DNA from: Planctomycetota bacterium
GTDB lineage: Bacteria; Planctomycetota; Planctomycetia; Pirellulales; Pirellulaceae
Reading direction: 5' to 3'
Assembly (NCBI GenBank): GCA_018970165.1
Contig: JAGWWZ010000009.1
Location: forward strand, 1 to 48,532
DNA length: 48,532 nucleotides
Shown in pieces: positions 10,833-18,875 of the stretch (position 1 is the stretch's first letter; each line of letters begins with the position of its first letter). A model generated the notes under the pieces. That model did not search any database, was not told where the DNA came from, and saw nothing but the letters and a program-made list of their open reading frames with translations. The translations under genes and the position numbers were made by a program.

Positions 10833-12209
10833 TTAGAACAACTCTCGGATTTCTCGGTAGCCGAAGTCGACCAGCGGGAACGGTCTTCCTGCAGGACCCG
10901 GCAAATGAGTTTCTAGATTCAAACCCAATGCATGGTAGATCGTAGCAATGATCTCCGGTGGCTCGGTCGGACGTTCGGCGGGAACCGCACCGATCGGATC
11001 GCTCTTGCCAACCACTCGACCTCCTTGAATACCGCCACCTGCAAAATAAACGGTGAAGCAACCCGGCCAGTGATCGCGACCACCGGCAGGATTGACCTTT
11101 GGAGTCCTACCGAATTCAGCGACATTGCATACGAGAGTATCGTCGAGCATGCCTCGTTGCACTAAATCTTCAATCAGTGCCGAATAGCCTTGGTCATACA
11201 TCGGCGCCACGATGTTCTTCATCCCTTCGATCGAAGTGAAGGGTTTGCTGCCGTGGATGTCCCATGTAATCTCATCGAACACGGTGAGGAAAGTATTGAT
11301 CGTGACAAATCGAACGCCCGCCTCGACGAGTCGTCGAGCCAGCAAGCAGCATTGTCCAAACCGGTTCATGCCATAACGCTCTCGAACGGCCGCGGGCTCC
11401 GCGGTCAAATCGAAGGCCGCTCTGGCTTGTTGGCTCGTCATCAATCGGTAGGCTGCCTGAAAGTTATCGTCCATCATCTTGGCCGATTCGCTGGCTTCGA
11501 ACGTATCGATGGTCGATTCGATCACCTCGCGCATCCTTCGCCGCCGTTCGATGCGGGCTGCACCGATCGAGTCGGGGGGGAGCAAATCGGGGACTTTGAA
11601 GTCGGCCTTCGATGGGTCTGCCATCAGGGCGAAAGGGTCGTGTGCTTTGCCAAGAAATCCGCCCGCTTGACCGTTAGGCAGGTTGCCACCGCCGCGGCCC
11701 ATGGTTTCAGGCAGGACAACGTGGGGGGGAAGGTCGGATCTGCGTCCTAGCAAATAACTGATGGCGCTGCCGACATGAGGCGTGTTGACTCCACCCTGAA
11801 ACTGTCGCCCAGTCTGCATGATCTGCCAACCGGCGTCATGGACCGCCGCACCTCGATGAAAACAGGATCGCACCAACGAAAAACGATCCGCGATTTGCGC
11901 ATGCCGCGGAAAGATTTCCGAGATTTGAATGCCGTCAGCGTTGGTCGAAATCGGTTTGAAGGGGCCGCGAATCTCAGCCGGTGCATCAGGCTTCATATCG
12001 AATGTGTCGAGATGACTCGGTGCACCGAGATTGAAGATCATGATGGCCGATCGTTTCGATTTCGATGGATCGACTGCACCGGCCTCGCTCGCAGCAAGAT
12101 ATTTGGGGAGCCCCAGACCAATAGCTCCCAAGCATCCTACCTGCAGGAAATCCCTGCGCATTACTCCGTTGCAGGTTTGCGCCGAACCCTTGCCGATTAA
12201 CGTTAACAT
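10833..12209 (-). CDS. DUF1501 family protein, Tat-exported
   Basis: A 458-residue DUF1501 protein, a sulfatase/alkaline-phosphatase-like family that is abundant in planctomycetes and has no established reaction. The N-terminus carries MRRDFLQVGCLGAIGLGLP, a twin-arginine signal (RRDFL), so the folded protein is probably exported. Family motifs are visible: MIFNLGAPSHLDTFDMKP, PRHAQIADRFSLVRSC, GWQIMQTGR, and near the end VAEFGRTPKVNPAGGRDHWPG. In many planctomycete genomes this family sits beside a DUF1549/DUF1553 cytochrome-type partner; here the neighbours are gatA and an FAD-binding protein, so the usual partner is missing. The ATG at 12209 has GAGG upstream; a start at the MRRDF methionine (12161) is also possible. 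Substrate unknown. Confidence 0.92.
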   Translation of the reverse strand: MLTLIGKGSAQTCNGVMRRDFLQVGCLGAIGLGLPKYLAASEAGAVDPSKSKRSAIMIFNLGAPSHLDTFDMKPDAPAEIRGPFKPISTNADGIQISEIFPRHAQIADRFSLVRSCFHRGAAVHDAGWQIMQTGRQFQGGVNTPHVGSAISYLLGRRSDLPPHVVLPETMGRGGGNLPNGQAGGFLGKAHDPFALMADPSKADFKVPDLLPPDSIGAARIERRRRMREVIESTIDTFEASESAKMMDDNFQAAYRLMTSQQARAAFDLTAEPAAVRERYGMNRFGQCCLLARRLVEAGVRFVTINTFLTVFDEITWDIHGSKPFTSIEGMKNIVAPMYDQGYSALIEDLVQRGMLDDTLVCNVAEFGRTPKVNPAGGRDHWPGCFTVYFAGGGIQGGRVVGKSDPIGAVPAERPTEPPEIIATIYHALGLNLETHLPGPAGRPFPLVDFGYREIRELF

Positions 12210-12264
12210 CGATTCGATCCTCGCCGAGGTTTAGGAATGCATGACTGGGAGGTGTAAGTATAAC

Positions 12265-13527
12265 TTATTGGTTCGCCGATTGCTGTTCGACGATCCGATA
12301 AAGATCCAGGTCCTCGCGACCGCCGATGATCGCGAACACTTGACGAATCTGCTCGAACGCCCTGGGTAATCCAACACCCGCTCCTTGACCGATTGGGCTG
12401 GCACGGAGCGCGTAATATCCAGGCTCCGCAGTAATCACCCGCTTCTGAAGTGTATCGATGAGCTGCTCTGTTTCTGTTGCATCCTCGCCCGAGAGGACCG
12501 CACCATTCGGGCTGACCCATGCGTCCGCATGGCAATGCAGTTCGGGACCGAGCGATCGATAGCGGTAGCCAGTACGCCGCATCGCGACGTCCGTATCGAG
12601 TTCGACCGTCGAGTCATCTTCTTTGAGGAGTTTCCAGCGAAAGGTTCCTCCCTCGTTCCTCGAGATCGACTCAACTCCGAGGGTTTGAATGCACAACACA
12701 TTTCGGAGCGACATCGCATCGATGCGAGCTCGCAATTCCAAAGCCCGATCGGACGCCGAGTCTTCGCTGGGGCGGACCATCCAAACCAATCGAGTATCAG
12801 GATCTGTCCCAAAATGAGCCAACCAATCTTCAACGCATTGACAGGCCATTGCATCTTCGCCGACCAAACCGAGCCGCTTGCCAATCAAGTGCTTTGCCTC
12901 GTACTTGCGGTCTCCGGGTGCGTATCGCAAAAAGTCTGTTTCGAGATCGTGTTCTCCGATGGCAAGTCCACCACCTGGCCCCATACCGATGGGCTCGATG
13001 GCGTGACCTCGGCAATCGAGGACGCAATCTCCTCGAGCGGTCCAGGGTCCGCGATGTTGCCCCTGAACCAACACACGGAATTCGTCGTTGCATCGTTCTT
13101 GCAACAGGACTCCGTCGCGGCGATGCGTTCGGATTCGCGAAACATCGACCACCGGGCTCAGGAAATGGATGTCATCGAAAAGGAGATCGGTCTTGGCTAG
13201 CGGCAGGAGATATTCCTCGGAGTATTCGCGGCCAGTAAAGAATCGCTCCGGGTCGGGGCGTTTGTAGTCTGGGTTTTGTGCAGCGATCGCAGCATGTCCC
13301 AACGAGGTCGTGACTTGGGAAACCGGAAGTGCCAGAGGACGATCATGCCAATCGAGCATGCGATGGGCGACTCGACGGGTTTCAAAGATAGAAACATAGT
13401 AGCCGAGAAAACGCGCGTAGAGGGCGGCCTCGATGCCAACCGGCCCGCCACCGATCACAAGGATCGTAGCCGGCGATTCCATCTCGGGATCCCAAGGTAA
13501 TTCGCCCCAAGGAAGTTTATTCGTCAT
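12265..13527 (-). CDS. FAD/NAD(P)-binding oxidoreductase of unknown substrate
   Basis: A 420-residue protein with an N-terminal Rossmann dinucleotide-binding motif ILVIGGGPVGIEAALYARF and the following acidic strand end VSIFE. A second nucleotide-binding region is likely near KRLGLVGEDAMACQCVEDW, and DCRGHAIEPIGMGPGGGLAIGE lies between them. This pattern fits flavin-containing monooxygenase or pyridine nucleotide-disulfide reductase relatives, but I see no redox CxxxxC pair, so a disulfide-reductase role is unlikely. The start at 13527 forms an ATGA overlap with the stop of the upstream TraB/GspG mosaic gene (13524-13527), which strongly suggests co-translation; a longer frame to 13680 exists but would run into that gene. 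Substrate, partner and pathway are unknown. Confidence 0.8.
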   Translation of the reverse strand: MTNKLPWGELPWDPEMESPATILVIGGGPVGIEAALYARFLGYYVSIFETRRVAHRMLDWHDRPLALPVSQVTTSLGHAAIAAQNPDYKRPDPERFFTGREYSEEYLLPLAKTDLLFDDIHFLSPVVDVSRIRTHRRDGVLLQERCNDEFRVLVQGQHRGPWTARGDCVLDCRGHAIEPIGMGPGGGLAIGEHDLETDFLRYAPGDRKYEAKHLIGKRLGLVGEDAMACQCVEDWLAHFGTDPDTRLVWMVRPSEDSASDRALELRARIDAMSLRNVLCIQTLGVESISRNEGGTFRWKLLKEDDSTVELDTDVAMRRTGYRYRSLGPELHCHADAWVSPNGAVLSGEDATETEQLIDTLQKRVITAEPGYYALRASPIGQGAGVGLPRAFEQIRQVFAIIGGREDLDLYRIVEQQSANQ

Positions 13528-16124
13528 GGCAGCGCGATACCACCCAAGGAATACTCGACCGACTGCTGCATGATCGATTGCGGAGCAATGAATACGAAGC
13601 GGTATCCTGCGAGGCTTTCTTCGACTTCGAAGAGAAAGGCCAGTCCAACATCTTCGTCCGTGATCCGGTTGGTCGACCAACCAGCGTGCTGGAGTCGATT
13701 TCCCTTTTCATCTTCAAGGTACGCATCGATCATGGAGGTCCAACCCTGCATGGAGTCGGTCGATTGTTCACCGCGGAGCGCAACGCCCACAAGGATTTCG
13801 TAAACGTCCCGGTTCTTGCGAGAACGCTCGAGGGTCACCTGCAGATCGCCATTGGAGAGGGTGGTGTTACGGGCCGTGTCCAGATCTTTGAAACTGATCG
13901 CCACCGGTTTGCCGGGCATCACACACAGGAAACTGCCTCGCCATTCCGTGATTTCCTTGGCCGATCGTGAAGGGCGATCGAACTGAATAAGGGAGGTAAG
14001 TTGCGATCCGCTGGTGGTAAAGTCGGTCCCCTGATCCTTCTTGGGACGCAAGATCTCGCCGTTGTCGCACTTGAGTTCCAATCCCTCCAATTCATAACGA
14101 ACAAAGACGGGATTGAGGCGAGGTTCCCACGACAATGAGAGTTCGATGCTCGTCGCATTCAGGTCGGGTTCATACTGCCGCTGTTCCTTAGTGACTGCGA
14201 TAGGTTCGAGCCGGAAACTTCCCGAGTAACTGGCCATCACGAAACGCTGGGGCATGAATTCATTGCGAGCAACCAATCTCAACTCGTCTCCGTCATTCGG
14301 AACGATCGCAAGGGATAGTTTGTCGAGGATTTCGTCGAGGGCTTCCCAATACAACATGTCTTCGAGTTCGACGTCGATCTGCACATCAAGACGAGGAACA
14401 TTCGCGAGTTGCAGCGTGTTGCCTGATTGCTCTGCCAGGGACTCCAACGCCTCCTTGCCAATCATCTTGCCGACAATATTGACCCGGGAAGGTTTCGAGA
14501 GGACCGCCTTGTCCTTCTCGAGTAGGGTGTCGCGGATGCGGTCCAACCGAATTCGAAATTCGTCCGAGTCATCATCAGAGCTTGCAGGCAGATAGGGAAT
14601 CGCGAGCGAACCGAGCGCCATCAAGTCTTTCTCAGCCTTGTCCCTTTCCACTTCGCGATCCGCATCCAAGGACTTGGCTAACTCACCAACCCAACTGCGG
14701 AGTACTTCTTTACGGTAGTCCTGTGCGAGAGTTTCTTCGGAAGTATTCGATTTACGCCAACGTTTTCTCTTTCCTTGGCCTTGCGATTCGATGCCGCCGA
14801 GCAATCCCATCGCGCGGACGGTCGAGCGAGAGATCTCCAGTTGTTTTCTTTCCGCGAGATCTTCTGGAAGTACGGTCGTGATTGCATCGACCCAATCGGT
14901 GCGAGTTTCTTCGTATCCCATCTCGATCAATTGCGATTCGATGTCGGGCATGTGTGCGGCGCCATAGATGATGCCGATGCTCTTGACCTCGGGCTCTTTT
15001 TCGAGGATCGCTTTGAGATCGTTCATCACGACTTGGTTGCGGTCCTTGATGATGACCTTGGCGAATGGATCGTTGCTCGATTCCTGCATCTGGATCGGGG
15101 ATGCGCCCAGTATATCGATGAAGAATGCCTTGCCTGCATTTTTCAAGCCGGGGATCGTTTGAGAAAGCTCGGAAATTGTTTCCAAGACGCGAGCGGGCAT
15201 CCAAGGATCCGCGTTCTTCTTTTGTTCGTCTGGCATTCCCGCCTCGGCGAATCGTTCGCTCACTTGGTCTTCCGAGAGATCGCTGCTCCGCCAATTGGCT
15301 TTGTTGTGTTTCTCTACTCTGCCTTGGAAGATCATGCCGAGGTATTCGGCGATGCGAGGCATACTGTTTGGGTCGGAATTGCCCATGAGCATCGGGGGTT
15401 GTTCGGAAAGACGAATGTCAGCGTCTTCGCCGACACCTCCTTCGGCCTCGTCCGCGCCCAGGGAGATGATTTCGAGGATCTCATTGGGGCCACGTTTGGG
15501 AGACGCCTCCGAATCTTCGTCCTCGGCTTGCTCAAGTTCGATGCTTGAGAATTCAAACTCGTTTCCCCAAGCGTCTTTGGAAAGTCTGTCGGCGAACTGG
15601 CGAAGATCATCATACTGTTTCAGAATATCGTCAAACTTGGTCGGCAGCTTTCCATTCTCGACTGCGTAGCCTCGAGCATGTATAGCGAGACTTTGCAAAC
15701 GCATTTTTGTTGTATTGATTTTCCATTGTGCGGAGTTGGTATCCTGCAACGAGTATTCCGGTCGCCCCGTCCCAGCAGGCAGGACGACCTCGAACAGCAC
15801 AACGTCCAAGGGATCCAACAACGCTTGATGCCGTTCATAGAATGGACGATCGGCGATATGGATCATTGCGTGCGTGGTGATGACGGGTCCAGAACGATCT
15901 TTGCGTTCAAATCGGCGAACGGGAAACTGCAGGATGAGTTTGCCCGTTGCCTTGTCGTCGACGATGCGCTCGTAGGTTTTCCTATCAGGCGTCTGCGCTT
16001 CGGTAGTCTGCGTTGCGAGTAGGGTCGCAACCAAAAATGCGACGCACGCGGATAGAGTGTGCGCCGCGAAGAATGGTGTCCGCGTTGAACGTGTGATTTT
16101 TTCTTGTGGAAAATGCGGGGTCAT
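13524..16124 (-). CDS. Secreted mosaic protein: TraB/GumN-like fold with GspG-like insert, STN-like segment and C-terminal beta domain
   Basis: An 866-residue exported protein: a signal peptide at 1-44 (hydrophobic 22-40, cleavage probably after TEAQ). Residues 83-115 (THAMIHIADRPFYERH, then VVLFEVV) resemble the first half of the TraB/PrgY/GumN fold. Residues 373-415 (SIGIIYGAAHMPDIESQL) resemble its C-terminal GxxH strand. Between them, residues 131-240 look like a type II secretion GspG pseudopilin body: helix RLQSLAIHARGYAVENGKLP, then DAWGNEFEF and SLGADEAEGGVGEDADI, the region that forms the calcium site in GspG. Residues ~552-612 resemble an STN/secretin N0 repeat (LDVQIDVELEDMLYWEALDEI). 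The remaining ~240 residues look all-beta. A basic, Ser-rich linker sits near 440-455. It overlaps the downstream FAD gene by ATGA and follows fabI by 43 bases. Function unknown; domain calls are by eye. Confidence 0.75.
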   Translation of the reverse strand: MTPHFPQEKITRSTRTPFFAAHTLSACVAFLVATLLATQTTEAQTPDRKTYERIVDDKATGKLILQFPVRRFERKDRSGPVITTHAMIHIADRPFYERHQALLDPLDVVLFEVVLPAGTGRPEYSLQDTNSAQWKINTTKMRLQSLAIHARGYAVENGKLPTKFDDILKQYDDLRQFADRLSKDAWGNEFEFSSIELEQAEDEDSEASPKRGPNEILEIISLGADEAEGGVGEDADIRLSEQPPMLMGNSDPNSMPRIAEYLGMIFQGRVEKHNKANWRSSDLSEDQVSERFAEAGMPDEQKKNADPWMPARVLETISELSQTIPGLKNAGKAFFIDILGASPIQMQESSNDPFAKVIIKDRNQVVMNDLKAILEKEPEVKSIGIIYGAAHMPDIESQLIEMGYEETRTDWVDAITTVLPEDLAERKQLEISRSTVRAMGLLGGIESQGQGKRKRWRKSNTSEETLAQDYRKEVLRSWVGELAKSLDADREVERDKAEKDLMALGSLAIPYLPASSDDDSDEFRIRLDRIRDTLLEKDKAVLSKPSRVNIVGKMIGKEALESLAEQSGNTLQLANVPRLDVQIDVELEDMLYWEALDEILDKLSLAIVPNDGDELRLVARNEFMPQRFVMASYSGSFRLEPIAVTKEQRQYEPDLNATSIELSLSWEPRLNPVFVRYELEGLELKCDNGEILRPKKDQGTDFTTSGSQLTSLIQFDRPSRSAKEITEWRGSFLCVMPGKPVAISFKDLDTARNTTLSNGDLQVTLERSRKNRDVYEILVGVALRGEQSTDSMQGWTSMIDAYLEDEKGNRLQHAGWSTNRITDEDVGLAFLFEVEESLAGYRFVFIAPQSIMQQSVEYSLGGIALP

Positions 16125-16167
16125 ATCCTGCTCCGTAAGAATCGCACGTCCAAGAAGACATGCGAGA

Positions 16168-17001
16168 TTAAGAGGTTTTCTGTCCCTTCATCTGCATCAG
16201 CAATCGGCCGGGGCTACCCATGATATTGTAGCCTGAATCGACGTGCAGGATCTCGCCGGTGATGCCGTTGCTGTAGTCGCTCAACAGGTATGCACCGCTT
16301 CGACCCACTTCTTCGTGCGTGACGCAACGAGCCAGGGGTGCCACGTAGTCATAATATTCCTGCATTTCGCCGACGCCAGCAGCAACGCCGGCCAGCGTTT
16401 TCAGCGGTCCTGCGCTGACGGCATTGACCCGAATGCCCCGTTGGCCGAGATCGAATGCGAGATATCGAACGGAGGCATCCAGAGCCGCTTTGCAAACACC
16501 CATGACATTGTATCCCGGCACGCATTTTTCACCGCCGAAATAGGTCATCGTCAGGACGGATGCGTTGTCCTTGAGGATGCCGCGAGCGGCGTTGGTGACC
16601 GCGAGCAAACTGTACACGCTGACATCCATCGCCAGTTTGAAACCCGCACGGCTTGTTTCTACGGTGTCGCGCGACAGATCCTCGCGATCGGCAAACGCGA
16701 TCGAGTGCAGAAGGAAATCGATCTGGCCGAGTTCTTTGGCTGCCACGTCCATGAACTCCTTGATCTGGGCGTCGTCTTGGACATCGAGAGGGTGAAGGAA
16801 GGCGGTTTGGCTGGTGTAGTTTTCGATGCACTTGGTGACTCGCATCCGATTCTTCTTCTTTTCATCTTCCGCGCGATCGGGCAGGTGGGAAAAGCCGCAG
16901 GTTCCACCGTGCTCCATGATCTCCTTCGCGATGGCCCAAGCGATCGAACGGTCGTTGGCAACACCAAGAATCAAACCCTTCTTACCTTCGAACAACTTCA
17001 T
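16168..17001 (-). CDS. fabI: Enoyl-[acyl-carrier-protein] reductase, FabI type
   Basis: A 277-residue short-chain-dehydrogenase-fold enzyme that reduces trans-2-enoyl-ACP with NAD(P)H in the last step of each fatty acid elongation cycle. FabI-specific features are the divergent nucleotide motif GLILGVANDRSIAWAIA (in place of classical GxxxGxG), LHSIAFADR, and TMTYFGGEKCVPGYNVMGVCKAAL, which holds Tyr154, Tyr164 and Lys171, matching the Y-x6-Y/K arrangement of E. coli FabI. The substrate-loop and C-terminal segment GITGEILHVDSGYNIMG is also present. A GGAAAGAG ribosome-binding sequence sits just upstream of the ATG. The gene lies 52 bases downstream of the dihydrouridine synthase gene on the same strand. 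Identity is secure; triclosan-type inhibitor sensitivity cannot be judged from this. Confidence 0.97.
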   Translation of the reverse strand: MKLFEGKKGLILGVANDRSIAWAIAKEIMEHGGTCGFSHLPDRAEDEKKKNRMRVTKCIENYTSQTAFLHPLDVQDDAQIKEFMDVAAKELGQIDFLLHSIAFADREDLSRDTVETSRAGFKLAMDVSVYSLLAVTNAARGILKDNASVLTMTYFGGEKCVPGYNVMGVCKAALDASVRYLAFDLGQRGIRVNAVSAGPLKTLAGVAAGVGEMQEYYDYVAPLARCVTHEEVGRSGAYLLSDYSNGITGEILHVDSGYNIMGSPGRLLMQMKGQKTS

Positions 17002-17053
17002 GAGTCTCTTTCCTGTCTTCTTTTTGTGTGAATTAATTTAGGGTAACGGCCAT

Positions 17054-18214
17054 TTAGCAGGTTTCACAGGCCCCACCCTCCGCGATACTCACGGGATCGG
17101 GGTCCGCATGTACTGGTTCGCGATTGTCGACGTCCGCTTGCGTGGGAAAGAACCGATCGACCACATCGTAGAATTCGGTTTGCGTCTCGACCCGAGAGAT
17201 ATGGGCTCGGAAATGGCGAGCTCCCGGTTTGTTTTGTGCATAGCAACAAGCGAACTTGCGCATCAGCATGGTCCCTCGCTGCACACCGAAACGCTCGACC
17301 ACTAAATCGTAGTGATGCATCATGATGCTCCGTTGCTCGTCGATGCTCGGATCGGGAGGGATCGGTCGGCCTTCAAGCGCTGCGGCGGCTTGGGCAAACA
17401 ACCACGGTTTGCCGAGAGCTGCGCGAGCAATCATGACTCCATCGACGTTGTAGTATTGGTAGGCGTGACGGACTTGTTCTGCGGTTTGAAGATCGCCGTT
17501 GCCGATGATCGGCATGCGATGCAGATGTTGTTTGATTTCGGAAATGCGAGACCAATCTGCGGAGCCTTTGAAAAAGTCTTCTGCGGTTCGACCATGCACG
17601 GTCAAGGCAGCGGCCCCCGCACGCTCGACGGTTTGAGCGACCGCAATGTAGTTCATCGTGTCGCGAGTGCATCCGAGCCGCATCTTGGCCGTTACGGGAG
17701 TCGGAGCACAGACCTCGACCAATCGAGAGATGATGGCGTACATGCGATCTGGATCGCGAAGCAGATAGGAACCGCTGTGCGCTTTTTCGGTAACTTGCTT
17801 TACCGGGCAACCGAAATTGATGTCGACCACACTGACGCGGTACTCTTCGACCAGACGACGGCCAACTTTTGCCATGGTGTCCGGATCGTTGTCCCAGATC
17901 TGGACCGCCAACGGACGCGGTTCGTCTCGAACACCCCAAAGTCGGTCGGGATGCTCGCAGTCATGTTCATCGAGCCAGACGAATCCTCGAGCATTGACCA
18001 TTTCGGTAGCTTGGAGGCCGGAGCCGCCGAATTCTCGAACGATTTGGCGGAAGGCGTAATTGGTGTACCCCGCCATGGGTGCCTGCAGAATGGGTGGGTA
18101 AACAGCCATCGGCCCGATGTGGATCGGCGACGGAACCCGATGGGGCACCCCCGAAGACGAACTGCCGGGTGCATGATCGAAGTTATTTGTTGATGAGCCA
18201 AGTGCGGAATCCAT
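17054..18214 (-). CDS. tRNA-dihydrouridine synthase, DusB-like
   Basis: An FMN-dependent TIM-barrel enzyme that reduces uridine to dihydrouridine in tRNA D-loops. Visible motifs are PPILQAPMAGYTNYAFR at the first strand, VVDINFGCPVKQV with the catalytic Cys, SGSYLLRDPDRM, TAKMRLGCTRD with the FMN-contacting Lys, LTVHGRTAEDFF with the conserved His, and PIIGNGDL. The C-terminal helical domain binds tRNA. The preferred start at 18214 gives 386 residues with a ~35-residue Ser/Pro-rich leader of unclear worth; a start at 18109 (MAVYPPIL) would give a more typical length, and the frame stays open to 18310 (TTG). The C-terminus carries an unusual CETC tail. It is divergent from the DUF4416 gene, with an 82-base gap that must hold both promoters. 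Confidence 0.92.
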   Translation of the reverse strand: MDSALGSSTNNFDHAPGSSSSGVPHRVPSPIHIGPMAVYPPILQAPMAGYTNYAFRQIVREFGGSGLQATEMVNARGFVWLDEHDCEHPDRLWGVRDEPRPLAVQIWDNDPDTMAKVGRRLVEEYRVSVVDINFGCPVKQVTEKAHSGSYLLRDPDRMYAIISRLVEVCAPTPVTAKMRLGCTRDTMNYIAVAQTVERAGAAALTVHGRTAEDFFKGSADWSRISEIKQHLHRMPIIGNGDLQTAEQVRHAYQYYNVDGVMIARAALGKPWLFAQAAAALEGRPIPPDPSIDEQRSIMMHHYDLVVERFGVQRGTMLMRKFACCYAQNKPGARHFRAHISRVETQTEFYDVVDRFFPTQADVDNREPVHADPDPVSIAEGGACETC

Positions 18215-18296
18215 GCGTAATACTTTACTCGTTTCCCGGCGACTCGCCGAGTCCAACCTATTTCCAGCAATCTTTGGCACCGGTCGGTCCTTGAGC

Positions 18297-18875
18297 ATGG
18301 GTCTAATCAAGCAATCTCCCCCATGCGTCCCGTTTGTCGCAGCTTTTAGTGCCGACGAGGATCTTCTTGCGTCGATCTGGGGGCAACTTCAACAAGCCTG
18401 GGGCCCAATCGCCGACCTTAGTCCGGCTTTCGATTTCGTGGAATCCGAGTACTATCACGCAACCATGGGAACGGGGCTCAAAAAGCAATTGGCTCTGTTC
18501 CGCGACCTCTGCGACCCGTCCGATTTGTCGGATCGCAAGCTTTTCTGCAATCAACTGGAATCCAAGTTCGCTGTGGTATCGTCCCCTTCTCGTCCTGTGA
18601 ACATCGACCCGGGCTATGTCAGCTTGACCAAACTGGTATTGGCCTCGACCAAGAACCGGGAACATCGCATCTATCTGAGGGATGGCGTTTACGCGGAAGT
18701 TACCCTGGCCTTTCGCGATCAAGCCTGGCAGCCGATGCCTTGGACGTATGCTGATTATCGGAGGGATGATTTCCGGACCTTTCTAGCAACCGCTCGTCGT
18801 CGTTTCGCTCAGTCCATCCCACCCAAGAATGCAAGCCGCGAGAATGCAAGCCGCGATGGGTGCTCGGATGAATGA
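18297..18875 (+). CDS. DUF4416 family protein
   Basis: A 192-residue protein matching DUF4416 by eye: the opening PPCVPFVAAFSADEDLL, FDFVESEYYHATMGTGL, a central FVVS-like strand (KFAVVSSPSRPVNIDPGYV), TKLVLASTKNREHRIYL, GVYAEVTLAF, and WTYADYRRDDF. The family is about 180 residues long, is found in planctomycetes and some other phyla, and has no known function. No signal peptide or membrane segment is seen. Start 18297 is chosen because the sequence upstream (in-frame ATG at 18213) would overlap the divergent promoter region and lies outside the family's length. The C-terminal tail KNASRENASRDG is encoded by a perfect 15-base tandem duplication that also lies over the start region of the next gene. 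Confidence 0.85.
   Translation: MGLIKQSPPCVPFVAAFSADEDLLASIWGQLQQAWGPIADLSPAFDFVESEYYHATMGTGLKKQLALFRDLCDPSDLSDRKLFCNQLESKFAVVSSPSRPVNIDPGYVSLTKLVLASTKNREHRIYLRDGVYAEVTLAFRDQAWQPMPWTYADYRRDDFRTFLATARRRFAQSIPPKNASRENASRDGCSDE
18827..18856. repeat. Perfect 2 x 15-base tandem repeat at a gene overlap
   Basis: The unit GAATGCAAGCCGCGA occurs twice back to back. In the DUF4416 frame it encodes (N)ASRE-(N)ASRD; in the next frame it encodes MQAAR-MQAAM, creating in-frame ATG codons at 18829, 18844 and 18856 ahead of the likely start at 18868. Being a multiple of three it preserves both frames. It could expand or contract by slippage. Confidence 0.9.

Noticed and set aside
12385-13200. Plus-strand frame of 271 codons inside the FAD-binding gene
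   Set aside because: Antisense to a frame with a Rossmann motif; no recognisable domain of its own.
14775-15548. Plus-strand frame of 257 codons antisense to the TraB/GspG mosaic
   Set aside because: It is opposite a signal-peptide-bearing gene with ordered domain segments; no domain in the antisense translation.
16243-17031. Plus-strand frame of 262 codons antisense to fabI
   Set aside because: fabI carries all catalytic residues; the antisense frame is a shadow.
17312-18193. Plus-strand frame of 293 codons antisense to the dihydrouridine synthase
   Set aside because: The minus-strand gene has FMN and catalytic motifs; the antisense frame has no recognisable domain.
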